Assembly: GCF_927798175.1 (NCBI RefSeq)
Contig: NZ_CAKMMP010000017.1
Span: 62,001 to 126,000, forward strand
Reading direction: 5' to 3'
DNA: 64,000 nucleotides
DNA from: Paenibacillus sp. JJ-223
GTDB lineage: Bacteria > Bacillota > Bacilli > Paenibacillales > Paenibacillaceae
The notes under the pieces are model-generated. The model was given only the letters and a program-made list of their open reading frames with translations. It was not told the DNA's origin and did not search any database. This document shows, piece by piece, positions 8,767 through 15,977 of the stretch (positions within the stretch are counted from its first letter, which is position 1; every line of letters starts with the position of its first letter). The position numbers and the translations under genes were made by a program.

Positions 8767-9321
8767 ATGAAAGCTTTACCGTCCATTTTAACGCTGGGCA
8801 ATCTGGCTTCGGGCATGCTGGCGATCATCATGGCCATTCATGGCGAATTCGCGCTGGCGGTTACGATGATTTGGGTTGCGATGTTTTTTGACCTGTTTGA
8901 CGGTTTTGCCGCACGTAAACTGCATTGTGAGGGCGACTTCGGCAAAGCGCTGGATTCTCTGGCGGATGTCGTATCCTTCGGGACAGCCCCGGTGCTGATT
9001 TTATATTTGAATTCCATGGGCAGCGTGGGTGTGCTGGGCATGGCACTGACGGCATTGTTCCCGGTATGCGGTGCGCTTCGTTTGGCGCGTTACAATTGCC
9101 AGAAGACGGCAACGAACGGTTTTGTCGGCATGCCGATTACGTTTGCGGGCGGGTTGATGTCCTTTTTCGCCCTCTGGAGTCCGTATTTTACGCATGGTGT
9201 CGCTTACCTGGTTATTGTCGTTTTATCCGCACTAATGGTTAGCCAAATTCGTTTTCCATCATTGAAACAGGTGTTAGCCCCGCAAGAGAGAAGGATCTCG
9301 TGGAATCGAAGCAAGAGGTAA
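8767..9321 (+). CDS. pssA: CDP-diacylglycerol-serine O-phosphatidyltransferase
   Basis: A 184-residue membrane enzyme that makes phosphatidylserine from CDP-diacylglycerol and serine, the precursor of phosphatidylethanolamine. The CDP-alcohol phosphotransferase motif DGxxARx(8)GxxxDxxxD is complete: DGFAAR, then G, then DSLAD, spanning about residues 41-63. Five to six membrane helices follow the usual layout, and the protein is the size of other short Gram-positive PssA enzymes. The start ATG follows AAAGGGAGTTAGTCT, 19 nt after the kinase stop. In B. subtilis pssA sits in an operon with ybfM (DedA) and psd. Here a DedA gene follows 13 nt later but no psd is found in the window. Confidence 0.88.
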   Translation: MKALPSILTLGNLASGMLAIIMAIHGEFALAVTMIWVAMFFDLFDGFAARKLHCEGDFGKALDSLADVVSFGTAPVLILYLNSMGSVGVLGMALTALFPVCGALRLARYNCQKTATNGFVGMPITFAGGLMSFFALWSPYFTHGVAYLVIVVLSALMVSQIRFPSLKQVLAPQERRISWNRSKR

Positions 9322-9334
9322 GGAGCGACACAGT

Positions 9335-9820
9335 ATGGAGTTAGCAAAAGAGTTTATCGGCCAGTACGGCTACTTTGCCATTTACGGACTGCTGGCCCTT
9401 GGCGTCATCGGCATGCCAATCCCGGATGAGGTGATGATGACCTTTGTCGGTTATCTCGCCTCGATCTCGGTCTTGAATTATTCCGCATCCATCGTTGTCA
9501 GCTTTGGAGGGGCCTTTACCGGCGGGCTGCTCAGCTACACCATCGGCAAAAAAGCAGGCAGGCCCTTGGTGGAAAAGTACGGCAAATGGATCGGCGTTAA
9601 CCCCAAACGTTTGATCAGGGTAGAGACCTGGTTTCAGAAATATGGATACTGGTCGATCATTCTTGGATACTTCATTCCCGGCATTCGCCATTTGATGTGC
9701 TGCTTCTCAGGAATAAGCCGTATGGCCTTGGGTAGATACGTTGTCGTATCCGGCATTGGTGCGTTCATATGGTGCGTGGTGTTTATTTCGATCGGATTTT
9801 ACGTAGGCGTCATTACTTGA
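9335..9820 (+). CDS. DedA family membrane protein, YbfM-like
   Basis: A 161-residue DedA (SNARE-associated/VTT) protein, on the short side for the family, like YbfM. Typical marks are the early GVIGMPIPDEVMM segment with its acidic residue inside a membrane stretch, SYTIGKKAGR, and the C-terminal GYFIPGIRHLMCCFSGISRM region with the G.[FI].PG.R motif. DedA proteins move lipids across the bilayer; members are known for undecaprenyl phosphate and phosphatidylethanolamine. Its place directly after pssA supports a phospholipid substrate, by analogy with the pssA-ybfM pair of B. subtilis. Start ATG follows AAGGAGCGACACAGT. Confidence 0.85.
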   Translation: MELAKEFIGQYGYFAIYGLLALGVIGMPIPDEVMMTFVGYLASISVLNYSASIVVSFGGAFTGGLLSYTIGKKAGRPLVEKYGKWIGVNPKRLIRVETWFQKYGYWSIILGYFIPGIRHLMCCFSGISRMALGRYVVVSGIGAFIWCVVFISIGFYVGVIT

Positions 9821-9850
9821 TATGGACAAGCTGATGTATGCGGCAAGGAC

Positions 9851-9883
9851 AAAGACCTCTTTTTATACGGAGTGGTCTTTTTT
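9851..9883 (+). terminator. Terminator after the pssA-dedA operon
   Basis: Stem AAAGACC (9851-9857) / GGTCTTT (9874-9880), followed by T residues. Confidence 0.75.
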
Positions 9884-9943
9884 GTTTTCGGTTTATAGTT
9901 GATATAAACCTACCCGTGTGAACGCGAATCAGCTACCCAAACC

Positions 9944-10127
9944 CTAACGAACATGAGGCGTCTTAATTATATGTTTTAGGGGCGCTAATACTTCTAACGA
10001 ACCTGAGCGTCGCTATTTGGAGTATTGGGCCAGAGAAATACATTTAACTCCCAAATAACGTGTCTAAAGTTCGTTAGAAAATGAGCCTGCACGAGAAGCA
10101 GGGAATAAGGTGTCTCAGGTTCGTAAC
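9944..10127. repeat. Four-copy symmetric inverted-repeat block
   Basis: Two copies of CTAACGAAC(C/A)TGAG(G)CG start at 9944 and 9994. Two reverse-complement copies, GTGTCTAAAGTTCGTTAG and GTGTCTCAGGTTCGTAAC, start at 10060 and 10110. Spacing is exactly 50 bp within each pair, so the block is symmetric. The two inner arms extend to 27 bp (9994-10020 against 10051-10077) with about six mismatches, so a large hairpin could form. The last copy overlaps the 3' end of the neighbouring minus-strand gene: the repeat supplies its final codons and its TGA stop. No promoter or gene is visible inside. The class is unknown to me; see findings. Confidence 0.8.
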
Positions 10128-10684
10128 ATATAGGTACGGTACCTTTCCTGGCCGTTGGCTACTTCCAGAACCTGTTGATCCACCATACTGTGCAGAATTC
10201 GGCGCACATGCTGGTCGGTCACTCTCAAATGGGCAGCCAACTCAGCCGGCGTAAAGGGACGCAGCAAACGTCTGGCAAACCGCACGGTTTCTGCTTCGAC
10301 CCAATTCAGCGCCAAGGGCGCCTCGGTCGCTGCAAATTTGCCGATAAACGCCAGCACCAGCTGTTGGCACCGTTTAGGTTCGTCCTTAATGGAGAGATAC
10401 GCAATCGGTAGAAAGGTCCAACCATCTAATGTGAGCAGACAATGCCTCCAGCATAAATCCTTGAAACGGCGAACGTCCAGATCGCGGGCATGAGGTCCAT
10501 ATCCCTGGATTTCGATGCCCCCTTTGACACCGTTACCGGGCAGGTAGGCCAAATCGAGATATCGATAACCGTTGTGAAAGTCGCGTACCTCCCCTTCAGG
10601 CTGCAAGTGATCTGAAGCTTCGAACAGCCGGAAACCAGACATTGCGTAAAAACTCCAACGTGCCATGTTCCAGACCGTTTTCAA
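10115..10684 (-). CDS. Vsr/DUF559-like nuclease-fold protein with C-terminal winged helix
   Basis: A 189-residue protein that I do not recognise as a named gene. The N-terminal two thirds show the pattern of the Vsr/DUF559 branch of PD-(D/E)XK nucleases: Asp44 in YLDLAYLP, then IEIQGYGPHARD with Glu58, Gln60 and His65, then an Arg-rich helix and TLDGWTFLPI. The C-terminal third (about residues 130-185) reads as a winged helix (TPAELAAHLRVTDQHVRRILHSMVDQQVLEV). It could be a nuclease, or a regulator whose nuclease fold only binds DNA. The start TTG 10684 is chosen because it lies 6 nt behind AGGAGGA, and because a promoter at 10727-10756 lies between it and the next upstream ATG. The gene ends inside the repeat block. 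Confidence is moderate for the fold and low for any role. Confidence 0.6.
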   Translation of the reverse strand: MKTVWNMARWSFYAMSGFRLFEASDHLQPEGEVRDFHNGYRYLDLAYLPGNGVKGGIEIQGYGPHARDLDVRRFKDLCWRHCLLTLDGWTFLPIAYLSIKDEPKRCQQLVLAFIGKFAATEAPLALNWVEAETVRFARRLLRPFTPAELAAHLRVTDQHVRRILHSMVDQQVLEVANGQERYRTYMLRT

Positions 10685-10726
10685 TTCTTGTCCTCCTTCT
10701 CGGGTTGGTCTTTCCGGCCAACAACG

Positions 10727-10756
10727 ATTGTAACCATTTCTCATAGTTTTCCTCAA
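10727..10756 (-). promoter_or_regulatory. Promoter of the nuclease-like gene
   Basis: On the minus strand TTGAGG (10756-10751), 18-nt spacer, TACAAT (10732-10727), giving a leader of about 35 nt before the TTG start. The gap 10685-11084 otherwise contains only the terminator at 10891-10947 and a short copy of the dispersed repeat near 11061. Confidence 0.45.
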
Positions 10757-10890
10757 AACCAATGGCCATTGAACTTGTTCAACTCCTTCATATGGTTTGG
10801 ATCGTATGATGTTCTACTCCACTCTCATCTACCGTCTACGGTTGCGGCGTTCTGCACCATCGAGCGCTCGTGCCAATAAACATGAACGCA

Positions 10891-10947
10891 AAAAGCCGCT
10901 CCGACAATCACCTCACCCATGAAGGTAAGGATATATGTCAAAGCGGC
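10891..10947 (-). terminator. Terminator of the antiporter transcript
   Basis: Read on the minus strand, GCCGCTTTGACA (10947-10936) pairs with TGTCGGAGCGGC (10906-10895), one G-T wobble excepted, with an inner ACCT/AGGT hairpin, followed by five T residues. It lies about 140 bp beyond the antiporter stop. Confidence 0.75.
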
Positions 10948-11060
10948 GTGTGCTTCACGACCGGATTATATGATAGATCCAGTATAGCTGTAACAAAGCA
11001 TATTGACAATAACATCGTCTCTCAGCAGAGTCCAATTGCGAATGCTTAATACGGGGGGGA

Positions 11061-11084
11061 AGAAGCGAAGCAGTCGCTTAAAAG
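11061..11084 (+). repeat. Fragment of the dispersed 101-nt repeat
   Basis: Twenty-four bases match the internal GAAGCGAAGC-GTCGC-TAAAAG part of the element at 14215-14315 with two mismatches, keeping the GCGA/TCGC hairpin. It directly abuts the stop codon of the antiporter gene on the opposite strand. TTATC and ACCGGA nearby resemble the element's 3' end after an internal deletion. Confidence 0.45.
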
Positions 11085-12281
11085 TTATCCGTGAACACCG
11101 GACTGTTTAACGTCTTCTTCAATCCGATCCGTCCCTATTTTCCTCGCAAACGTCAATTTCAACAGCGGCGGCGTTACCAGAGTGGTCACAATCACCATAA
11201 TGACGACGCTTGTGAAATACTGGCTGTCCAGCAGTCCGGAGGCAAGCCCCGTCGATGCGATAATCAGGGCAACCTCTCCCCGGGAAATCATGCCTGAACC
11301 GATGGCCAGCGCCGACTTCCGATCGAATCCGGTTAATAAGGCGCCTGCACCGCCCCCGAGCAGCTTCGTGACGATGGCGACGAGGCTGATGACGACGATC
11401 AGGCCGATTTGTGAACCTACACCTTCAAAAGTAACGTTAAGCCCAATGCTGACAAAGAATACGGGCACGAAGATACTGTAGGCAATGGGCTCGATTTTAT
11501 GCTCTACCTCTTGTTTGAAGCCGGTTTGCGAGATGGCAATACCTGCCGCAAATGCACCGATGATTCCGGCTACGCCCATCCATTCGGCAAAGTAAGAAAA
11601 ACCGAAACAAATAATCAAACCTGCCGTAATGACGGTTTCGGTGACGCGCAGCGGCGCCATCCATTTCATGACGCGCGGGACAAGGAAGACGCTTGCGGCG
11701 ATGACCACCACGAAAAACAAAAGCTTTTTGCCGATCAATAACGCGATGGATACCTCTTCGGCACCTGTCCCAGTCCCCAATAGGCTCATCATGACGGCAA
11801 GCAAAACAACAACAAGCACATCGTCCACCACGGCCGCACCGAGTATCGTCGTTCCTTCGCGAGAGCCGAGCTGATTCATATCCTTCAACGTTTGCACCGA
11901 AATGCTGACCGACGTGGCGCAGAAGAGCAAGCCGAAGAACAAGGCATGCGCTTGCGTCATGCCGAAAGCAAGAGCGGAGCCATAACCTCCGATGAACGGA
12001 AGGATCACGCCTCCAACCGCAACGGCAAAGGCGGCCTTCCAGTTTTTCTTCAGCTGTTCGAGGTCTGTTTCAAGACCGGCAATGAACATCAGCAGCAGAA
12101 CGCCGATTTCGGCCATGTAATGAATGAAATCGCTGTTCTCTACCCAGCCAAGCAATGCAGGCCCAAGAATCACGCCAACGATCAATTTTCCCAACACAGA
12201 GGGCTGGCCAAGACGCACCGATAAATCGCCGGCAAGTTTGGTGAATATTAAAATAAGGGCCAATACCAAAATGAATTCCAT
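11085..12281 (-). CDS. CPA2-family cation:proton antiporter
   Basis: A 398-residue membrane protein with about 11-12 hydrophobic segments, the KefB/NapA/GerN monovalent cation:proton antiporter fold. Marks are the N-terminal KLAGDLSVRLGQPSVLGKLI, the GPALLG loop, FIAGLETDLEQLKK, the core region ILGAAVVDDVLVVVLL (the DD-like ion-binding area), AAGIAISQT and SRGEVALIIAST. It lacks the C-terminal RCK/TrkA nucleotide-binding domain of the longer KefB proteins. It exchanges Na+ or K+ for protons; which ion is not readable. The start ATG follows AGGAAGGAGCATTTC. A promoter, long leader and internal terminator (12351-12400) lie upstream, suggesting control by attenuation. Confidence 0.87.
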   Translation of the reverse strand: MEFILVLALILIFTKLAGDLSVRLGQPSVLGKLIVGVILGPALLGWVENSDFIHYMAEIGVLLLMFIAGLETDLEQLKKNWKAAFAVAVGGVILPFIGGYGSALAFGMTQAHALFFGLLFCATSVSISVQTLKDMNQLGSREGTTILGAAVVDDVLVVVLLAVMMSLLGTGTGAEEVSIALLIGKKLLFFVVVIAASVFLVPRVMKWMAPLRVTETVITAGLIICFGFSYFAEWMGVAGIIGAFAAGIAISQTGFKQEVEHKIEPIAYSIFVPVFFVSIGLNVTFEGVGSQIGLIVVISLVAIVTKLLGGGAGALLTGFDRKSALAIGSGMISRGEVALIIASTGLASGLLDSQYFTSVVIMVIVTTLVTPPLLKLTFARKIGTDRIEEDVKQSGVHG

Positions 12282-12347
12282 GAAATGCTCCTTCCTGCAG
12301 CGTTATTAAAATAACCTGTACCAAGGACATGCATTCATTGCGCGTTT

Positions 12348-12402
12348 CTCTCAAATAAAAAAAGCATGTAAAACGACGCTCAAGTGAGTGCCTCTACATG
12401 CC
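12348..12402 (-). terminator. Terminator inside the antiporter leader (possible attenuator)
   Basis: On the minus strand GCATGTAGAGGCACTC... pairs with ...GAGCGTCGTTTTACATGC, followed by seven T residues. It lies between the antiporter promoter and its start codon, so full-length transcription needs read-through. The ~65-nt leader segment before it (about 12402-12466) matches no riboswitch consensus that I can recall. Confidence 0.65.
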
Positions 12403-12472
12403 CTGAAAAAGACAAAGAGAAGCCCTTGGTGACAGGCTCCTCCAGTTCTAACGCTCATATGTGATTTATTCA

Positions 12473-12501
12473 ATTATACCATATAACGATGCTAAAGGCA
12501 A
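12473..12501 (-). promoter_or_regulatory. Promoter of the antiporter
   Basis: On the minus strand TTGCCT (12501-12496), 17-nt spacer, TATAAT (12478-12473). The expected start is near 12466, giving a leader of about 185 nt. Confidence 0.6.
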
Positions 12502-12588
12502 AACGGCCAGTGCACCTTTGGATGGAATTCGCTAGAAAAGGGCAGATTAAATGCTGGATACCGCCTGGTTTGTTCGAAGTGTTGTCAC

Positions 12589-12617
12589 TTAACAGTCGAC
12601 AATTGGCAAGATATAAT
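12589..12617 (+). promoter_or_regulatory. Promoter of ctaM
   Basis: TTAACA (12589-12594), 17-nt spacer, TATAAT (12612-12617), about 40 bp before the ctaM TTG start. Confidence 0.6.
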
Positions 12618-12657
12618 GACATAGAGCATAGATGTAGCATATGAGGAGGATTTTGCA

Positions 12658-13242
12658 TTGGGCAAATATGATCAAGGGGACCCGAGCAAGAAGGCCAATA
12701 CCCCGGCCCCGACAACGAACAAAAACTTTGCAGGCATCATTATCACGATTTCCATTCTTGCCAATGTCATTATTTTATTGCTGTTTTTTGCGCCGTCGAT
12801 CGGTTACAAGGGTGACATCAACTTCGATATTACGGTGCTGCCGCGCTTCAATGCGGTGTTTAACAGTTTCACCTTCATTTTCTTGCTTGCGGCGCTGATC
12901 GCCATCATCAAGCGGAACGTGAAGCTGCACAAACGTTTTATTCTGGCCGCGTTTTCGACCACGTTATTATTCCTGGTGACGTATCTGAGCTTCCACTATC
13001 TCTCTCCAGAGACGTCCAAATATGGTGGAGAGGGTATCATTCGTTCCATTTATTTCTTCATTCTGATCACGCACAGCGTCCTTGCGGCCATTATCGTTCC
13101 GCTTGCACTCTTTACGCTGGTGTGGGGCTGGACGAACCAATTGCAGAAGCACCGCAAAATTGCCCGTTGGACGATGCCGATCTGGCTGTACGTCAGTTCC
13201 ACGGGAGTCGTTGTTTACCTGATGATGGCACCTTACTATTGA
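12658..13242 (+). CDS. ctaM: DUF420 membrane protein, CtaM/YozB type
   Basis: A 194-residue membrane protein with five likely helices after a polar, proline-rich N-terminus (KKANTPAPTTNKN). DUF420 marks are FNAVFNSFTFIFLL, the charged KRNVKLHKRFILAA segment, FHYLSPETSKYGGEG, THSVLAAIIVPLAL and RKIARWTMPIWLYVSSTGV. The conserved histidines in LHKR, FHY, THS and KHRK are typical of the family. CtaM is needed for maturation of aa3/caa3-type heme-copper oxidases in staphylococci and Bacillus. A heme-copper quinol oxidase is encoded at 40763-44698, which gives it a plausible client. The start TTG 12658 follows GAGGAGGATTTTGCA. It has its own promoter. Confidence 0.82.
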   Translation: MGKYDQGDPSKKANTPAPTTNKNFAGIIITISILANVIILLLFFAPSIGYKGDINFDITVLPRFNAVFNSFTFIFLLAALIAIIKRNVKLHKRFILAAFSTTLLFLVTYLSFHYLSPETSKYGGEGIIRSIYFFILITHSVLAAIIVPLALFTLVWGWTNQLQKHRKIARWTMPIWLYVSSTGVVVYLMMAPYY

Positions 13243-13313
13243 TGGAGAGATACATTGCCACACCAAAAGTTTAAGTCAATGAAAGATGAGGCTCGGAAGG
13301 AGGGAACGCGACG

Positions 13314-14057
13314 ATGCACCGGATCGTTTTGATTCGTCATGGACAGAGCATGTGGAACGTCGAAAACCGGTTTACAGGCTGGACCGATGTGGATTTGACC
13401 GAGGATGGTTACGGTGAGGCCCGCAAGGCGGGAAGGATTTTGAAGCAGCAGGGCTTTGATTTCGATTGCGCGTATGCCTCTGTGTTGAAACGTTCCATCC
13501 GAACGCTGGATATCGCGCTGGACGAGATGGACCGGATGTGGATTCCGATCACCAAAACGTGGAAGCTCAACGAGCGTCATTATGGCGCTCTCCAAGGGCT
13601 CAACAAACAGGAAACCGCGCTCAAATACGGGGAAGATCAGGTTCGGGAATGGAGACGTTCCGTTCATGTTTCCCCGCCGCCCTTGGATGGTAACGATGAG
13701 CGTTATTTGCAGGATCAGGACAAATACTCCCGGCTGGGCTGCACCATTCCGCGTACCGAAAACCTGATGGACACGTCCAAGCGGGTACTGGACTATTGGG
13801 AAAATGAGATTAAACCGGCAGTGGCATCGGGCAAAAGAGTGCTGGTTTCCGCTCACGGCAATACGCTCCGCTCCTTGGTCATGCATCTGGATCAGATGTC
13901 GGAAGCGGACGTCATGGATTTGAACATTCCGACAGGCATTCCGCTCGTATATGAGCTTGATGATGATCTTCATCCGACAGGTCATTTCTACCTGACTGCG
14001 GACGGCTCCACTTATAAACACGAAGAAATGACCCATGCAGCCACGCCAACGGATTGA
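13314..14057 (+). CDS. gpmA: 2,3-bisphosphoglycerate-dependent phosphoglycerate mutase
   Basis: A 247-residue histidine phosphatase-fold enzyme that interconverts 3- and 2-phosphoglycerate in glycolysis. The phospho-histidine motif is [10 protein letters not shown] at the N-terminus, followed by [25 protein letters not shown], and the second catalytic His in [11 protein letters not shown]. The family's [14 protein letters not shown]-terminal segment is present. The length and the insert containing WKLNERHYG match the cofactor-dependent dPGM type rather than smaller phosphatases. The start ATG follows AAGGAGGGAACGCGACG. A strong terminator follows. Firmicutes normally depend on the cofactor-independent enzyme for glycolysis, so this may be a second mutase. 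Confidence 0.88.
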   Translation: MHRIVLIRHGQSMWNVENRFTGWTDVDLTEDGYGEARKAGRILKQQGFDFDCAYASVLKRSIRTLDIALDEMDRMWIPITKTWKLNERHYGALQGLNKQETALKYGEDQVREWRRSVHVSPPPLDGNDERYLQDQDKYSRLGCTIPRTENLMDTSKRVLDYWENEIKPAVASGKRVLVSAHGNTLRSLVMHLDQMSEADVMDLNIPTGIPLVYELDDDLHPTGHFYLTADGSTYKHEEMTHAATPTD

Positions 14058-14077
14058 TGGAAAAGGAACACATAACC

Positions 14078-14115
14078 GCAGCTTGCCCGGCAATTCGTCG
14101 GACAGGCTGCTTTTT
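14078..14115 (+). terminator. Terminator after gpmA
   Basis: GCAGC-TTG-CCG (14078-14090) pairs with CGG-ACAG-GCTGC (14099-14110), then TTTTT. Confidence 0.7.
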
Positions 14116-14214
14116 CGTTTCGAATGAAGCGATTTTTGCAATGAACAATGTTACAATGGTTACCTGTAGAGCAACAAAGTATCCCGCTATATAAACCGCA
14201 AAAAACATACACAC

Positions 14215-14315
14215 GTTAACGGAGAGGCAGAACCAATCTGGAGAAGCGAAGCGGTCGCCTAAAAGCTTTCTGAAAGAAAGCTGCATCGGAAGCATAGGCT
14301 TATCACCGGATTTTC
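14215..14315 (+). repeat. Dispersed 101-nt repeat, copy A (structured-RNA candidate)
   Basis: A 101-nt element beginning GTTAACGGAGAGGCAGAACC and ending CACCGGATTTTC. A second copy lies at 59388-59488, with about nine substitutions and two single-base indels. It contains two hairpins: GCGA-AGCGG-TCGC (near 14246) and a perfect 7-bp AGCTTTC-TGAAA-GAAAGCT (near 14264-14282). It sits about 160 bp upstream of an aldo/keto reductase gene, in a gap of over 400 bp with no gene. Not a repeat that I can name. Confidence 0.75.
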
Positions 14316-14476
14316 CCCGTAGTAAGGGGATTCAAAAAAATCTGGGGATAACAGCGATCGGAAGATGGTACTGCACTCGCAGTGGCCTTGTGTAATTGAT
14401 TAATGCAGGTTTCTATAGAAATCGAATGGGATCGAATGGTGCAAAATGAGGCAACGTATGGGAGGGAAGAACCATA

Positions 14477-15385
14477 ATGAAGCAAAACCGATTGGGTTCA
14501 TCAGAGCTGATGGTTGGAGAAATCGGCCTGGGCTGCATGTCGCTCGGAACCGAGATGGGGCCTGCGGTGGCTCTTATCCATGAAGCGTTGGATCGTGGGG
14601 TTAACCTGCTGGATACGGCGGATTTGTACGATGCCGGGCGGAACGAAGAAATCGTGGGACAGGCCATCCAGGGCCGCCGCGATCGGGTTATCGTCGCTAC
14701 CAAGGTAGGCAATCGGCGTCACCCCGGGAAAGAAGGTTGGGTTTGGGATCCGTCCAAGGCTTATATCAAGTCTGCGGTTCATGAGAGCTTGAAGCGTTTG
14801 AAGACGGATTATATCGATTTGTATCAACTGCACGGAGGAACCCTCGACGATCCGATCGAAGAGACGATCGAGGCGTTCGAGGAGTTGAAGCAGGAAGGCG
14901 TAATCCGTTATTACGGCATCTCCTCCATACGCCCCAACGTGATTCGGGAATATGTGCGCAGAGCATCCATTGCGAGCGTAATGAATCAGTACAGCGTGGC
15001 AGACCGCCGTGCCGAAGAAGAAGTATTGCCCCTGCTGAAGCAGAACGGGATCAGCGTGATTGCGCGCGGCCCGGTTGCCAGCGGCGTGCTTGCCGATTCT
15101 GGGGCAACCAAAGTGGAAAAAGGGTACTTGGACTACACGCCAGCAGAGCTGCTCGCCATTCGCGAAGGACTCGCCCGGTTTGTAAGCGAACAGCGGAGCA
15201 TGGCCCAGACGGCCATACGGTATGCGCTGGCTCACCCGGCAGTTGCTGCAGTCGTGCCGGGTGCAAGTTCAAGGGAACAGCTGCTGCACAACATTGCGGC
15301 AGCGGATGCAGCACCGCTTACGTCGGCCGAAATCGAAGAGATTCAAGCGATTCGTCCGGCGAATCGGTACACGCAGCATCGATGA
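14477..15385 (+). CDS. Aldo/keto reductase
   Basis: A 302-residue (beta/alpha)8 NADPH-dependent oxidoreductase. The catalytic tetrad is present: Asp in NLLDTADLYDAG, Tyr in the same motif, Lys in VIVATKVG, and His in DLYQLHGG. The cofactor end includes SVIARGPVASGVLA and VVPGASSREQL. It belongs to the large AKR group of YajO/YghZ-like proteins that reduce aldehydes or sugars; the substrate is unknown. The start ATG follows GGGAGGGAAGAACCATA. It is a single gene, preceded by a repeat element at 14215-14315 that might lie in its leader. Confidence 0.87.
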   Translation: MKQNRLGSSELMVGEIGLGCMSLGTEMGPAVALIHEALDRGVNLLDTADLYDAGRNEEIVGQAIQGRRDRVIVATKVGNRRHPGKEGWVWDPSKAYIKSAVHESLKRLKTDYIDLYQLHGGTLDDPIEETIEAFEELKQEGVIRYYGISSIRPNVIREYVRRASIASVMNQYSVADRRAEEEVLPLLKQNGISVIARGPVASGVLADSGATKVEKGYLDYTPAELLAIREGLARFVSEQRSMAQTAIRYALAHPAVAAVVPGASSREQLLHNIAAADAAPLTSAEIEEIQAIRPANRYTQHR

Positions 15386-15479
15386 TCAACGCAGGCCTGT
15401 TTTCAATTGTAACCAAAAGAGGTACAATGAGAAGGCAGCACCCTAAAATCAGAAAAACCAATCAAGGAGTGAAGAACCT

Positions 15480-15806
15480 ATGGAACGTATTCAAAGCGAA
15501 CAACAATATCAGGAATTGATTCAAGGAGACGGCCTGACCGTCATCAAATTCGACACGACCTGGTGCCCGGATTGCAAAAACCTCGACCGTTTTATCGGTG
15601 ACGTCATCGATCAGCATGCAGACAAAACGTTCTATGCCATGGATGCGGAGAAATTCCAGCCGATCGCTGAAGAAAACGGCGTACGGGGCATCCCGAGCCT
15701 GCTGGTGTTCAAGGATGGACAAAAGCTTGCTCACCTTCACAGCAAATGGGCAAAAACCCCGGCACAAATTTCCGAGTATTTGGAGACACTGGAATCCAAA
15801 GTATAA
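15480..15806 (+). CDS. Thioredoxin family protein
   Basis: A 108-residue single-domain thioredoxin fold. The active site is WCPDC (Cys29, Cys32) in place of the classic WCGPC. The cis-proline segment GVRGIPSLLVFKDG is intact. The WCPDC variant is typical of a thioredoxin-like subgroup in Firmicutes whose partner is not settled. It probably performs cytosolic dithiol-disulfide exchange, and no signal peptide is present. The start ATG follows CAAGGAGTGAAGAACCT. A strong terminator follows the gene. Confidence 0.87.
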   Translation: MERIQSEQQYQELIQGDGLTVIKFDTTWCPDCKNLDRFIGDVIDQHADKTFYAMDAEKFQPIAEENGVRGIPSLLVFKDGQKLAHLHSKWAKTPAQISEYLETLESKV

Positions 15807-15820
15807 ATCATGCGAGAACA

Positions 15821-15862
15821 AAAACCGCCTGAAAGTTACATTCAGGCGGTTTTTGTTTTTTT
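15821..15862 (+). terminator. Terminator after the thioredoxin gene
   Basis: Stem AACCGCCTGAA / TTCAGGCGGTT (15823-15851) followed by a T-rich tail. Confidence 0.9.
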
Positions 15863-15977
15863 ATTTTCCGACTCAAAAAGGCAGTTCTCGACAAGAAACG
15901 AGCTATGTTGAGATTTTGTTTAGTACGTATCTATATAATGAATAGAGTATAGACAGAATTGTGGAGTGGGAGAGACA

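Noticed and set aside
12402-12466. ydaO-type c-di-AMP riboswitch in the antiporter leader
   Set aside because: The segment is too short and lacks the conserved GGGGGA and CCGAATCCG-like blocks of that class. It is left as unassigned.
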